Shown in pieces: positions 14,113 through 27,731 of a stretch of DNA of 60,000 nucleotides. Position 1 is the stretch's first letter; each line of letters begins with the position of its first letter. Under the pieces are notes generated by a model. That model was not told the origin of the DNA and searched no databases. It worked only from the letters and a program-made list of their open reading frames with translations. The stretch spans positions 9,301,070 to 9,361,069 of the forward strand of contig NC_064038.1 in assembly GCF_932526225.1 (NCBI RefSeq), given 5' to 3'. The translations under genes and the position numbers were made by a program. The DNA comes from Nematostella vectensis. Lineage: Eukaryota > Cnidaria > Anthozoa > Actiniaria > Edwardsiidae.

Positions 14113-14226
14113 TTAAGAATGTACCCTGCTAGCAGTGGTCTCTTTGACTTTGTATTCGCTGGGCTGACGGGCGGGAGTGCTTTTTCGTCTACAAGAAGAG
14201 ACCTCTGCAGCAGGGTATTAAGAATG
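14113..14226. mobile_element. 96-bp MITE with 9-bp target-site duplication
   Basis: The element spans 14122-14217. It begins TACCCTGCTAGCAG with a following GGTCTCTT and ends with the inverted counterpart (AAGAGACC, then CTGCAGCAGGGTA). A perfect 9-bp direct repeat, TTAAGAATG, flanks it at 14113-14121 and 14218-14226. Terminal inverted repeats of about 22 bp with one small indel, tiny size and no coding capacity define a non-autonomous DNA transposon. A 9-bp duplication is typical of Mutator-like elements; an 8-bp (hAT) reading is possible if the boundary base belongs to the element. Confidence 0.85.
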
Positions 14227-17200
14227 CAACGTAGATTTGTTATCTCGATTTTTCTTTTCTTTCTCCCTAAAAATACCTTATTTGCGCCTTATCGGATACT
14301 ATCCATTATTATTATTATTATTATTATTTCTTTTTAAAGTAAAACAAAACTCTCTCGGCCTGGGAATGGACTTCCCTTAGTTCAAAGGGAAATAGACTTA
14401 CGGCAATTCAAAAATTCGCTTGTCCCTTTAAAATGTATTCGCCGGAGAATGGATTTGCCTAATGTAATAGGTGGTATGGTATTATAGTAAATATACAAAG
14501 AATCAGCTAAATCGTTGACTCTACGATTGGTGTAATCATTTGCTGTCACTCGCAGAGGCTAACAGTTTGATACCCATGCTTGATAACGAAACCGCTAGAT
14601 TTCTCCGATTTTTTTTTTTCCTTTTAGTAAGTGCCCGCAATGATCACTGGGTCTCAAATTTTGCCCATTGTTTTTCGTCACATTTTTTTTGCAACATTCT
14701 CATAAGTGACGTGGCGATTAGGCTGTAGATTTTTTCTTTGTATTTTTCTTTTTTTAGATTTTGAATGTAACATTTAATTATAGACAATATGGAAGAGATA
14801 TTGTAGCACGTATGAAACAACCTACGTTTTTATTAATCTGAACTTAATTTTTTTTTGCTTTTTGTAACCTCTTGTCTACATTTCAATTCATGTTTAGACT
14901 GACATTTTGCTGTAAATTTAAAGGTTAACTCTAAATAAGATAATTGGATTTTTCAATTTCTTTAGCCGTCAATCACGAAGATCACATGAGCTACACCATC
15001 CCGCCATTTCCGTGACAGGAATGGTGCACATTTCTTTCTATTTATACAATTTTGAACGGTGTACTAGCTTTAGATGAGAATTAGTCTTATTTATAGCAAA
15101 CACTATTTAAAAAGTAAACATTTCTCAGACATTTTCTGTCTTCTTACTCTGTCAGAAGTATTTACTTTGTCAAAAAGTGAGCTAACACATTATCGTCTAA
15201 CTCGAAACTTCATGTTCAAAGCCATTGAGAAATCTTCTGTACTTAAAAAACTTGAATTTCTTCATTCTCTTGAATAATATCAGATTAACTACGAAGAATG
15301 AGCGATGTTGTTTTACGAACGATTCGTGTTTATCTTGTCTTTTTAAAATAATCGTGTTCAAGGTAGCTTAAGAACTTTTCAATGCTAAAAAGAAACTCGA
15401 TAATGAGTTTTTTTTTTTTTGCTTCTTTGTAAAATAAATAACATGAGACACAATGGCATATAAATATCTTCATTCATATTTCATTGCTGATTTTTTAACA
15501 ATTTTCTTGTTTCTAATGACAACTTGAGTTTGAGTTAAAGCGTTCATTTTGATGGAGGTCGGTGATCGATGTTGTCTGCCCTTTGTTATGCGGGTGTCGG
15601 TTGTCGTTTGTGGTCTGTCTCATCGCTAGCGTACGTGCACAGTTTTTCAAAGAGTGATATTTTGTTTCGAGCAGGTTTAATTTGTTTACAGTCTAAAAGG
15701 AAATACATAGTTTGAGATTATAGTGGGTTGCCTAACAACTAGGTATTTACTTTTAATTTACTTTAAACAAAAGAAGAAAAAGATAGACAGAAGACCTTTA
15801 ATATAAATATTCAAATATGTTGAGTAAGATTTGACCGACTAAAGAATAGCAAAAAAGGTTTTAAAAATAATGAAAAAATAAACAAGAAAATACATCACTT
15901 AATGTTTATGGCGTTTTTTTTTTCAACCAAGTTGTTGGAGTACACAATAGATAGCGCCCATTTTGTATACAGATTTGAATCGATAACCACTTTTCGTTTA
16001 TTCAACGCAATTACATGATCCAAAGTTTTATTTTCCTAATATTTCAATCACACTTATCGCCCGAAGCATTCAAATCATATACTTCAAAGCTATCGACACG
16101 CGATTCCCATTTTCCCCTCTTTGTTAATAAATGTGAATTGCTTTCTATAATTTCCGATATCCAGGCAACTAACAACTACATTAATCCATTGATGTGCTTA
16201 GATGTTTTATCCATAACATTTTTTTGATAACTTAGAAACAAATATTTCCCAAACTGGGTGATCAAAATTGGCTCATCCTCAGAATGAAATACTGAAAAAA
16301 GATGAATAGCAAAATAAACAGTTTTGTAAACGCTGGATTCTGTTTGCTGTTCCGCCTCTTTCGAGAAAATGTTTGTGCAAATAACATTTTACTACAGACA
16401 TGAACATCTCGCTAATGATACTAATTTACTATTTGCTCGCTAAAACTGTGAGAAAATTTGTACATGAATTGTCACCGTCAGAAGTTTGCAAATCTGTCAA
16501 TCATTAAAATGTAAAATTATCTGTAAATAATAAAAAAAAAGTCACACTTTTACTTTTTGGTTCTTCCTTTTTCCCTAATTTTAACCGTTTTTCGTCGTTT
16601 GCATCATGTAAGTTTATGTCCAATACTTAATACCTAAAATATATTGTTTGTTTTCCAATGTTCAAAAGCTTCACACTTTTCCGTATTTTTATTGGCAATT
16701 ATTGTTTTTCTTTATTTATAGTATACCATGTCTTTCATCGAGCTCAAAACCTGAAAATACATTTGTTTTAGAACTACATTCAAAGTCCTGACGTTTTGTG
16801 TTTGTCTTGCGATCGTCACTCTTTGTAACCGTCAAATACAGACTTTACATCTATTTATCTGCGCAGTCTATTTTATTTTATTTTAAAATTCAGCGAAACG
16901 AAATGGGAATTATACAACAAAGAAAAAGGGATGATAAGAAGATTAAAACTATCTATGGACCCTATATGGCAAAACTAAGCTGTATGTCACGTTTTACCTT
17001 ACAAATCACCGCCCATGCATCTTTTTGATAACTCACAGAACACTAAAGGATTCAACAAGAGATGAAGTTCAATGAAATTTTTTTCTAAACATTAAGTAGA
17101 ATCAGTGTAGGGGATATTATTCGGAAAAGACCAAATCTCCTCCCTCTTCTCAATTCTCCCTTCCTGCTACGACTAGTGTAACGGAAGCAAACCTGCATGA

Positions 17201-17280
17201 AAACAAACACAATAGGCGTGGTCCAATGTCAAATCGAGACATTTCTTTTGTTTATTTATTTACTAATGTATATCTACACG
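14227..17280. other. Gene-free stretch
   Basis: Contains an (att) microsatellite at about 14304-14329 and T-rich tracts near 15410 and 15917. No exon, RNA gene or long repeat was recognised. Confidence 0.5.
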
Positions 17281-17384
17281 TATTTAAGCTGCGTGTGCAG
17301 TCAGCGCCTTAACAGTTTGCCCACAGAAGCGAGACAGAGCACTAGTATTTAGAGACTTGTTTGTTAAAATGGCCGAGGGTAAGT
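17281..17384 (+). promoter_or_regulatory. Possible promoter and short first coding exon
   Basis: A TATTTAAG box-like sequence lies at 17281-17288. About 80 bases later an ATG in good context (aaaATGG) at 17369 opens M-A-E plus one base, followed at 17379 by a perfect donor GTAAGT. The exon would end in phase 1. This is the phase of the acceptor of islet exon 2 (30165), and the joined frame would read M-A-E-E-K-R-R into LIM1. No other acceptor-linked exon was recognised downstream before islet. It could equally be a chance combination or belong to another gene. Confidence 0.25.
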
Positions 17385-17655
17385 TTAAGAGCACATGTTC
17401 CATCTCGCTTGCGTGCGCTATTTTTTAAGCCGCTTTCTCATCTTCGCTCCGCGTCTGAATTCTCCAGCGCACAGAGGTTGCGGCGATGCACTCTAATCCA
17501 CGATATACACTTCACATTACGACTAATACCTCCCCTATGATCATGCAATTCTAAACTAAACATTTGACCTTAGAGTATCTCGATGCAAGAGTGGTGTCCT
17601 CTATGGCTTCGCCTCGCAAATCGGAATTTGAAGGTACACCACGTTCATTATCACG
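17385..17655. other. Gene-free stretch
   Basis: No coding, RNA or repeat signal found. Confidence 0.5.
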
Positions 17656-17723
17656 TTCTCATTATTCCTAGAATATTTCCAAGAGTAGGTTCTCATTATC
17701 CATAGAATATTTCCAAGAGTAGG
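17656..17723. repeat. 34-bp direct repeat, two copies
   Basis: Units at 17656-17689 and 17690-17723 share ttctcattat, then tagaatatttccaagagtagg, with one to two differences. They lie back to back. Confidence 0.85.
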
Positions 17724-18014
17724 CTGCATCTGTTTAAAGTTCTGATTAGTAATCGTTTTTTCGCGAGTAACTGTTCTACTACTCGTTAAGACGTCGCTGA
17801 CTGACATACCCACAAAGCCCTGGAGCGATCATTATCACCTAAGCTAGCTTTTCCCCGCCGCGTCATTATATGTCTCTCTTGACACGAACTTAGTCAGATC
17901 TAAATGCGTTTTGCGAACTATCGAGTGATTAATTTTGCTGTTACGAATGTTAGAATGTTGTTTACTTACAGTACCTATAATACGTACTTATACAATTGTA
18001 TAAGTATAGTTGTA

Positions 18015-18366
18015 CTGCTACCGTGGTACTATTCTCATTTTCAGTATTTCTACTTGCACAAATAAAACCTCTGAACTCCCTACAAAACCAGTGTGGCTAT
18101 TGCTATTGTACTTTCTGCAGTTGCACAAGTTTTAGACTGACATACGTAGAAATGGTTTGCAAAATGTTACTGTGGTACCATCCTCAGTTACTGTATTTAC
18201 AGAGTAACACACACAGAACCTCTGAGGACACTGGCCCTGTGGTACTATCCTCATTTACTGTATTTACAGAGTAACACACATAAAACCACTGAGAATTCTG
18301 TGGAATCATCCGAGATGTACTTATAGACTTTCACAAAAAAGCCACTAAGGATGCTGGCCCTGTGTT
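18015..18366. repeat. Degenerate tandem repeat, period 61-67 bp
   Basis: Units at about 18170, 18237 and 18298 each begin ctgtgg. The first two share tactgtatttacagagtaac, and most copies end with a phrase like aaaccactgag. A more diverged relative starts near 18015. The phrase ggccctgtg recurs at unit junctions. Confidence 0.75.
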
Positions 18367-21300
18367 ATGAATACATTAGTTTAACTCGGAGAAGTTCGAG
18401 AAATTGTGATGATGCTGGAATTTTCGAAACTTTCCCGACCTTGTTGATGTTCTGGGTGGTTTGATTTCCAAGAATCGGTGTAGATCCTATTTGATTTTGA
18501 AGGGATTGGAAAAAGTCCTATATATATATAAGAACTCAACGTTTTCAAACGTAATTCTAGGATAAGGTAAGGTGTGTGTTGTTTTCAGCTTATGTTTATC
18601 ACACCTTCACTTCCTTCCCCCGTTCGCTGGCGCATATCAGCACGATCTTTGTATGACAGCCTTCTTGTGTTTTTACTCAAGATGCAGCTACCCAGTGGGC
18701 AGTATATCAACATATTACTATCACTGTTGCCTATAATAAGGTGGTGAAATGATATTATTTAGTATTACTATTTAACTCCTACCGTTGACGAATGACATGG
18801 CAACGACTAGGGCATACAACGGCCCCCCTTCCCGAAACACGTTAAAATGGCATGATGCCGAAATATCCATTTTAAAAGTTGCTAGAAAAAAGTTATCTGT
18901 TCCTTTTTCCCAGGAGGGACCATTCCATTGCTCCCCAGCCAGCATTGGTTAGGAATTTTAGCACATGAATAATTACCCCTATACCCGATCGGGTCGAATT
19001 TTTTTCCAAGCATCCGCTTCCCAGCCAGCAAAAAAAAACGTGCTGCGGAACAGATCCGTTTTGTGCCCTTGACAACGAGAATTAACCGTTGTTTTATTCT
19101 CCCTGAAAATACTGCTTCTTTACTATTATATGTTAATATATCAAAGTCAGATATTTTCAATTAAAGAACATTATAGAACATCAAAATTGTCCTTTCAAAT
19201 TTATATTTTGAATAATCTTGGACATACTTTTTTCGATCTTGTTTTTATATTGATTTAAAAACCGAACGATTGAGGAGACATAGTTTTTATGCGTTTTCAC
19301 GAGAAATCAATGTAAAGTACAATCAATGTCTCAAGAATATGACTATTTTTAATTCCTAAAAATTTTCTAGTTCCTCCTGTAAATAATCAGTTGAATGACT
19401 CTTTTTATCATGTGTAAAACAGATTCTTTTTTGTTTCTCAGAATACGACCATTTAAATAATCTAAATTTTTAGCCCCTTGAGTGGAACCAAACAAGTCAT
19501 GAGACTGTTCCATACGAATCAGTGTTGAAGCAGTGATAAATGCTTGTATTTCCTGAATAACCTCGCCGGTTTTCAGCTAGATTTCCTTTGCGATGAGCCG
19601 GAAAGGCCAAACACGGATAAGTGTCACCGGCGCGCGATATAGACGGATAAGGCTGCTATAATAAGCATGCTCGCAGTCACTTGCCCGGGGGGAAAATCGA
19701 TCGGAAAAATCTCTGTTAACGCATTCATCATGCAACACCGCTCCCTCGTGTAATGCGAGTTTAAAAAAATGTTCGTATTCATATCGCTTTATTGAAATGA
19801 ACTGTTGTTTTTTATTACAACAGTTTTCGCTTTGTCTTTTGCTTAGAATTTTTATTTGAGGTAGTCATAATTTTACGTCAAAATGATTATAATTGTTTCT
19901 CACTCGTGTTTAACGTTGTTTTATAAGTGATTTCTTTGCGATTTCCTTTTCTTTAGTGCATGTTATTTTGCATCCTGCTCAGTATATCAGTGCTTGATTT
20001 ATTGTTTAACAATTTAACCCGTACCCTTTTCTACTAGACCCTACATTTTTGTCTTTTTTTTCTGGACTCATCATTTCTCTGAAAATAATATTATTTACAG
20101 AGGCTACTGCAGCACTATATTTCTGTGTCATAATAAGCAAAAACTCCCCTTTTTTCATTGAATTCAAACTAGACTAATTCAACTCACTAATGTGAGTTGT
20201 AGAGTTCAACTACTGGTGCCCAGATTCTCGCCTTTGTCTCGCACAACCCCCTGGCTCGCTGCCAAATAAATGCACGTTTTGTCGATTGCGAAAGTGCTGC
20301 CAATTCTTCCTTACCTTTTTTTTTTGTCCATCAACCTTTATCAATTTCCCTATTAACAATTACTATTAATCTGGTGCTGTTAATTTCAGTTTGTTTGGTA
20401 TAATTGATTTCAGTTTCACTCCTCCCACATGGCCGAGATATACGTCTTTAAATGACGTTATATTCCCTTTAATGAAAAAAACACACACGAAAAAAATACA
20501 CGAAACAAATCTCGTTAAAATACATGAGTCATAATTCTGAATGAAAGGACTAGCATTCTAAAATACTCTTTTCGTTTTATGGTTAATTTCATGATTTCCT
20601 GAAACACAGGTTTCTGCCTCGCCGTCTTTTATCAGAAAGTAAAACTTCGTTGATTGCTCTTAAGAGCAAATGGTTGAATCCCTCTTGAAAGAGACTTCAG
20701 TTTCAAGGATTTTAAGCAGGGATATTTAAATACGAACAAACAGTATGTCAGATTTATTCCAAGCAACACAATGGCTTACTTTTTGCGTGTTTCTTTCACG
20801 AAAATTCGAGTGGTTTCACGCATAAGACAAGGACTCTCCCGCGCAGGAAACATCCAAGCCAAAACGATACAATAATGGACTTATTCGTTTGTCGATTTCT
20901 GTCTGTCGATGCTAGCGCACTGATCTTTAAAGCCTCGAAGTATTCCAGGTAAAGAAAAGTATTACAATTTAAAAGTGTGAAACGTGTTTTGCGCTTAATC
21001 CATTAACTACACACGATCTGAGAATATCACACCTTTGTTTCTCTAATATTAGCGTTTGACGACAGATTCACGAAATATACCGATAGTATATTGCGTATCT
21101 GGGTTGTTTTCAAGTCGAATATGGTTAGTTTAAATCGTTTAATCGAAACATGAGTCTGGGCGGCGAAATGGAAAATCCGTTGATGAGTACAAGTGCTTTA
21201 AGCTAGCTCCTCTGTCATTGGTGGATACTAGGAAAACCACTTGGCAATGGCAGTTTCTCTATCTTGACCTCAAAAAGATGAGCTTACTCGATGCCTTCTT

Positions 21301-22311
21301 ACTAAAGAAACCGTATTAATCGCGCCATCCTCAACTTAACAGCACTTAAATCTAAACTTTTTCGCTTAATATTCGAGGAGACTGGGGTCTCCCGCACAAC
21401 CGTGCGACTGGTAGTAAGGCAACGCTCTTATTCCTGCTTCCTCGTACTGTGCTGCCACGGCCTTCCGTTTATATGGGCGTTGAAACCGGAGCCGAGGGTT
21501 CCCCCAATAGTCATGAAGGTATGATGAATGAAGCAAGGCTGAAGCCTCGATTCACCTTTATAGCATGCAGCTGCGAGCTATGACACTGAATCAATTTTAA
21601 GGAACTTGATTAGGAACGTGTACACAAAAAATGTACATCTCTCTTGTGAGATAGTATTTCTTGCGCTGATGACACATCCAACGTGGGTTTATGACGCGAT
21701 GAAAAATGCGGTTTAAGTTATGTTTTGTTTTGCCGTCGGCTAAGGCAAATGTCATTTTGTTTCTTCTAGAATGGCTTATGGTCAAAGCACACCGAACGGC
21801 TTGTTTTTCCTCTAAAAGCTACGCAACATAGCACGTCCTTTAAATATTTAAACTCATAATCCTGAGATTTCAATGGAGCGAGGTAACTTAAGAGACCTAA
21901 ACATTACAAAAGCGAGCCCTTGCTCCATGAAAAATGAATTAGTTGGTTCACTAAATGGTATTTGTAAAAGCCTCACCACTTTTCCAGAAGTTCGGGTCTC
22001 GTGATAAAATGTAAACAATCAGTTTAGCTCTTTCTGAGAACTTGCCAAAGCTATTGGCTTTGAATACAGTCAGATTTTCCCTTTTTCTGTGGTGTTTTTC
22101 GAGACAGGTGAAGGCAATGGAAACCAACAACATCAACAGCCCGTAGCGGTACAATATCGACCATCATATCGTTGTACAGTAAAGCGTTACTTCGGGTTGA
22201 GGGGTCTACACTCTTTTTATTACACTTAGCCTTTTACGACCCGAGATAACCATATATGAATATGACGTTTCTTTCACTTTATGTGTAGTTTTCTACCCAC
22301 GTTTTTATTTA
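18367..22311. other. Gene-free stretch
   Basis: Mostly AT-rich. Around 19560-19790 there is a GC- and CpG-richer pocket with several gataag words. It could be a conserved element, but nothing in the sequence proves function. Short frames near 18882-19160 (minus) and 21597-21785 (minus) have no support. Confidence 0.45.
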
Positions 22312-22395
22312 TGCAAAATGATAAACGTTGAAACTTTTTTTGCAAAAATCATTAATGAAAAATGATAAACGTTGAAACTTTCTTCGCAAGAATCA
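22312..22395. repeat. 44-bp direct repeat, two copies
   Basis: Both units carry aatgataaacgttgaaactt followed by a gcaa-gaatc-like tail. They start at about 22317 and 22361. Confidence 0.8.
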
Positions 22396-25300
22396 AACAA
22401 ACTGATTTTTTGCAACCTAATACTAGATTGTTCCGTTTCACCATTCTGTTTCGCCTGAGAAAAAGCCAAGGAAAAGGACGCACCGAATAATATTAACTTA
22501 AATTGTTTCTCTGTTTATCATTGAATAATTCCAAATGGACACCAAACTGTTTCCAACGCCATATTCATGTACATTTGTCGTCAACCCCTCAACTTAAATG
22601 CTCGAGGGCAAACTAAATGTTTTCATCACGTTCCATTTCTTTGAGCTTTTATTGAAACATCCCTTCGCAGTCATTCGCTCGTGTTCTTGCCCACAAACCG
22701 TTTCTTAGCTGCCTTCCATAGTTTGTTTATGTTAGATGGAATACCGTCTTTATGTTATGGTTATGGGAGTAAATTATTCAACGGGTTGAAATGACAAGGA
22801 ATGAATTATTGAAAAGAAATTCAACAACTCGAAAGGTCTTTATCACGCTATAGAACAGCTAAAAATATCTGTCAAGTCTTTGCTTTTTTGAGAGGAATCT
22901 TTATGTTGATTTTTTTTAAACAAATACAATAAATTCGACTAATATGTTTTGTTAACTATTTTTGTCCTCTTTATGATCTTCATTATTTTGTTGTTTTAAG
23001 GCCACTATTTTGGAAAGTTCACAATTCCATAAACTTACATTGGCTGAAAGATTTTCATGCGGGTTTACCAACTGCAAGTAAATCCAACTTTGAGTAAAAA
23101 TGTTTTTTTCAGTCTTTGTCTCTTTGACACTGCTCGAGACAAAAACTTTCTTCACAGCAAAATGCAAATGATATATTGCCTTTATTCTTGACTAAAACTT
23201 CCGCCATAGTATTCAATCAGCTCATCTCAACTTCCTCCACTCCCAAAAAACTCCTTGTTCAGGTGTTCATGGCAAGTGGCTGAATGATCAACACGCAAAA
23301 AACATCTATTTTATTATTAGTGTTTTCTCATTATTTGGTAGTTAGCAGACAATCGTGGGAATCCCTTTATTCTACCAAGATAAATATGGATAATCTTTAA
23401 CATAGTTTTATTAAATGTTGATTAATTATCGGGTAGAGAATCTAGATTTTTTGATGATTGTATGCTGAAAGGGCATCGCCTCTGTCTGGCGCCGTTAAGG
23501 CAATGTTTGGCTTCTACGTGTTCATAACTCAATTCTATTCACAACGCCTGACTGGAGAGTTAGTGAAACCTTTGTTTTTCTATAATTCAATATTTTTTGT
23601 TACAGTTTCCCTCCAGGTTTTTCTAGTACTTTGTCTACTCAAGGGTTGCTTTTTTATAATTTAGAGATTGCACAAGCTCTCATCGTGATAGAAGGAGAAA
23701 ATCAACAGACCGCTTTCCTTTGCTGAATCAGCTAATCTTTATCTCTGATCAAAAAATTGTTTTTGGATGTTTACAACTTTACTAAACACCCAACATGCTC
23801 ATTGCCATAATAGAATGTGTGATTTATAGATGGAAAAGCTGAATTTTTTGTTTTGTTCGGTTTTATAAGGTGTCGTCTTGCGAAATGAAACGGTTGAAAC
23901 ATTGACAGGCCTGACACCATCTGTCTTTTCATTTCTCAAGAATCGCTCTGACATCTAAATTACTGAACGGTCTCGGAGGCATTTTTCGTTAATGTCAAAC
24001 AAGAAATAACAAGGGAATTAGTCCCGCTGCGATGGAAATATTATCTTCGTATTTTGAGTTCCCAAAATATCACAGGCGGAGTCCTCGCGTTGCTTCTATT
24101 GTCTTGCATTATCCTCGAGGGCATTTCAACACAATGCACAATTATTTATATTCGACTTACACACATCCGAACAATATGCTTTTGGCGTAATTTTACGTGG
24201 TATAAAAGTGGCTTCCTAGATTCTCAACTATTCATTTTAAATGCTGATTTTTTTTGTGTGTGTGTGTGTGTGTGTGCTGTAAGCATTCCGGCGATTTTCC
24301 GGTCGAATCTATGGTACGCAAAAACATCGAAAGTACTTCCACTTTTCTGTATTTCCTGCCGTGTGTATGCCTTGTGCAGATGATATGGCAACTATAGAGA
24401 TTCATAAAAGCAAATTTCACCGCAATAAATCACTCACGGGGCTTTATTCGCTGGTGGTGTTGGTAGCTTGTATGATGTTTCATTCCAATTCTTCTGACAT
24501 GTGACGGGTATTCAGGGCTTTTTCTGGCTCTTTATTGTTAGACACATTTTACAAAAGAAAGACAAATAAGTCAAACGTCTCATGGAGCAGAGCAAACACA
24601 ACCACACGAGTTTCATCGCAACAAATCCACACACTTCCGCTTTTCAACTGTGATTTTTTCACTGAGTAAACACACTTTGGACTATTACGCATTGTGAATG
24701 CGCGATTTTGACTTAATTTGGATTCGACTCAAGGATGCATACTGTAATTTTAAGAAGGGACACGCTAGGTAAGTGCAATTTTATTGTTTTATTCGCGTGT
24801 GTACACAACGAACTGACATCCGAACGTCGCTAGAAATTGAGTAACTAGTACAAGATCGTTGTCCAGTTCAACTTTAAATATTGCCTTTGAAATTGCATAA
24901 CGACCAATTTCTGTTAATCCAGACGTTTTCAGAAATAAATCATTAGAAATTTCAAATATTAAAAAACAGGGAAAATAAAACAACGCCTGCTGGTTAACCG
25001 CATTTTCGTTTTGTTTCGAGTGAGTTTCCATTTTTAAACACCTTCACTTTTGACGATCAATTGAGTCAACATTCCGAATTTGTATGTTAATGCCTGTATC
25101 ATGAACTAGGTAAAGTCTTTTGATTTGTTTTTCGTGTAAATCCAGCGGGAGACTGAAAACATGAATTGTAGTTTATTAGTGCAATGAACTCTGTGTACAT
25201 CTTTATAAGCCAGACCAAAACAACTATAGGAGCAAACATCTGAAGCAATTTCCTACACTTAGTGGAATCGTGATTTTCTTAATATATTCGATTTCGTTTA

Positions 25301-27290
25301 CTTTCTTTTCTTTTTTTACCCTTTGGAAGCAATGATTTTGTCTTCAATGTGAAAAAGTGTTTTTCTTAATTTGTTTTGGGGGTAAACGTTGTTATCACAT
25401 TTTTGTTTCATTCAAGTTCACCTCTGTCAAAGTTTTGATCAGTTAACCCAGCGATACAGATTTCTCGTGGCCATAAAAGCAGATAAGATATCTCCCCGTA
25501 AAACAAAGACGTCGTCACACTCACGCGTGCTAATTTCGCGCCAAATTTACCGTGCTTTTCTTAGTATTTTCATCGTGTGTTTTAAAATAGTACATCGCAC
25601 CGGTAGATCACACTTCTCGTTCGAGTTAGCTGCTAAGGGTCGAGACAGTTACATACTCAACTGCCTGGGGCACGGATTAGTATCACGTCGATTAGATGGT
25701 TTGTTTTGCAAATATAATCTTGTCCTCGGAGACAATCTGGTGCCAACTCTTCCACAGAGGCAGCCCAAGTGATTGCACGGATCACACCTGTCAGAGGCGT
25801 AACGAACACAAATAATTGTCCGCGCAGATTTGCAAGAAAATATAAACCTCTAAACTTCCTACAGTGATCTAAACTTCACTAAAAATTGACTTGGTACAAT
25901 TTAATGCCCACACTACCATGCTAGGAAATTGTTGCAAGAGTGCTTGCGTGACATTTCCCGGGAAATTGAGAGATTGGCGCGCGCACAATTTGTAAGCAAG
26001 AACTCATATCGTGTCTATTGAGCAAATTGCCCCGGAAATCTAGAACAGACAACGTTTCTAATGGAAGAAAACTGGCTCGGTTATGGTACTAATTTTCCTC
26101 GCTTAAAACGTTTCTCACCCATCGTGACGCCTGCAAATTTTTCATTCACAAAACACAGCTCTTAGTACTCATCGTGTTTGTCATGCGTAAACTTCCTTTG
26201 TGGCTGTCTTGTGAAGTAGAGGACAATATGCCCTCTACAGCTTTACGACAGAGCTGAAGATGAATGTCTAGAATTGTGTTGACTTTATGTGAAAGGCTCT
26301 GCATTTCTTAGGATTGCTCACTCTATGGGTGGGCCAGGTACTGACTTCGACATCTCCGGTGAGTTGTCTACATCTCCTAGTCTACTCAAACCAATAACTT
26401 TTTGACAGCTTGTGTATACTTCTCGTTAATTCCCAATTCCTGTGGGATTAGGGAAGCCTTTGACTTTATCCATGTTTGCTTACTACTTTGTAAAGCTTTT
26501 TTTTGTGAAAAGTTTCTTGAGAGGCTGTGTATGCATTTTTTTCTTGCACTTAGATTTTTTTTTCAAGTTAATTTATAGGTTTTGGCTGGAAGTTTTAGAT
26601 ACCATGTTTTGTCTTTAATAAACATGATTTAAGCTTTTGAAAGCTTTCAGATGTATGTTTTGTGAAACTTACAAATTTACAAGTTTATCCAAAAGTAACT
26701 TAAATTTCCGTCTTACAATTTCTCTTATAATAGTATTAGATGCACTTGTTTTGGTGATAGTAGTACACGATTATAACTAAAGCAGATAAAAGAAAAATCG
26801 TTTATATAATATTGTCTAAGAAAGGCGTACATTTTTGTGAATATTGGAAAAGATATCACTTGTTATTATTCGGCCGAGGAATACTAGAGTGAATCACCTC
26901 GTCTCTCTCTCGATGAATGCAATATGGACAGTTATTATGTTTTGTTTTTATAATTATTTCTGCTTGCAACATTGTTTCTGCTTGCACATTTATTTGACTC
27001 GAAATTGTCGTGTTTATTTTTTATTTTTTTTTCAGGACAGGCTTTTGGTTTTAGGTTAGTTTTATTGTTGTTATTTTGTCGAGAAATTCATCGATCCAGT
27101 TCACTCCTCAACGGATGTATGTAGATAAGTGGTGATGTTCTCGGACCCTGGGCAAACTTTGGGCAGATATGTCTTGACTGGGTTATCAGACGTTCGTCGC
27201 GAGGGTGTGCGGTATCACTATCAATATACTCCCGGGGTTATCGTCTTCGCTTTCATCGAGAATGTCATCCATCATCACTCTCAACCTTTT
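22396..27290. other. Gene-free stretch with a GT microsatellite
   Basis: A (gt)11 tract lies at about 24255-24276. A 127-codon plus frame at 25389-25772 lies in a GC-richer pocket that also contains a TTTCGCGCCAAA word at 25534-25545. I find no domain, splice partner or codon pattern to call a gene. Confidence 0.45.
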
Positions 27291-27731
27291 GGAGTGAAGG
27301 TTGATTTCTACCTCGTATTTTTATCAAAGTTCTGGTTATCGCCGAAGGCTGGTTTTATAGACCCTGTGTACGGTTCACGCCTTGTTAGAAGCATATTTAG
27401 GAGTGAAGGTTGATTTTTACCTCGTATTATTATCAAATGTCTGGTTATCGCTGAAGGCTGGTTAAATAGACCCTGTGTACGGTTCACGCCTTGTTAGAAG
27501 CAAATTTAGGAGTGAAGGTTGATTTTTACCTCGTATTATTATCAAAGTTCTGGTTATCGCTGAAGGCTGGTTAAATAGACCCTGTGTACGGTTCACGCCT
27601 TGTTAGAAACATATTTAGGAGTGGAGGTTGATTTTTACCTCGTATTATTATTATCAAAGTTCTGGTTATCGCTGAAGGCTGGTTAAATAGACCCTGTGTA
27701 CGGTTCACGCCTTGTTAGAAGCATATTTAGG
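27291..27731. repeat. 109-bp tandem repeat, four copies
   Basis: Units start at 27291, 27400, 27509 and 27618, exactly 109 bases apart. The last is a little longer because of an extra tta. Each begins ggagtgaaggttgattt and ends gttcacgccttgttagaa followed by gcatattta. Identity between neighbours is very high, so the array is young or homogenised. An open frame crossing the first unit is a by-product. Confidence 0.92.

Noticed and set aside
25389-25772. 127-codon plus frame
   Set aside because: No domain, no splice partners, no supportable start; kept only as a GC-pocket note.
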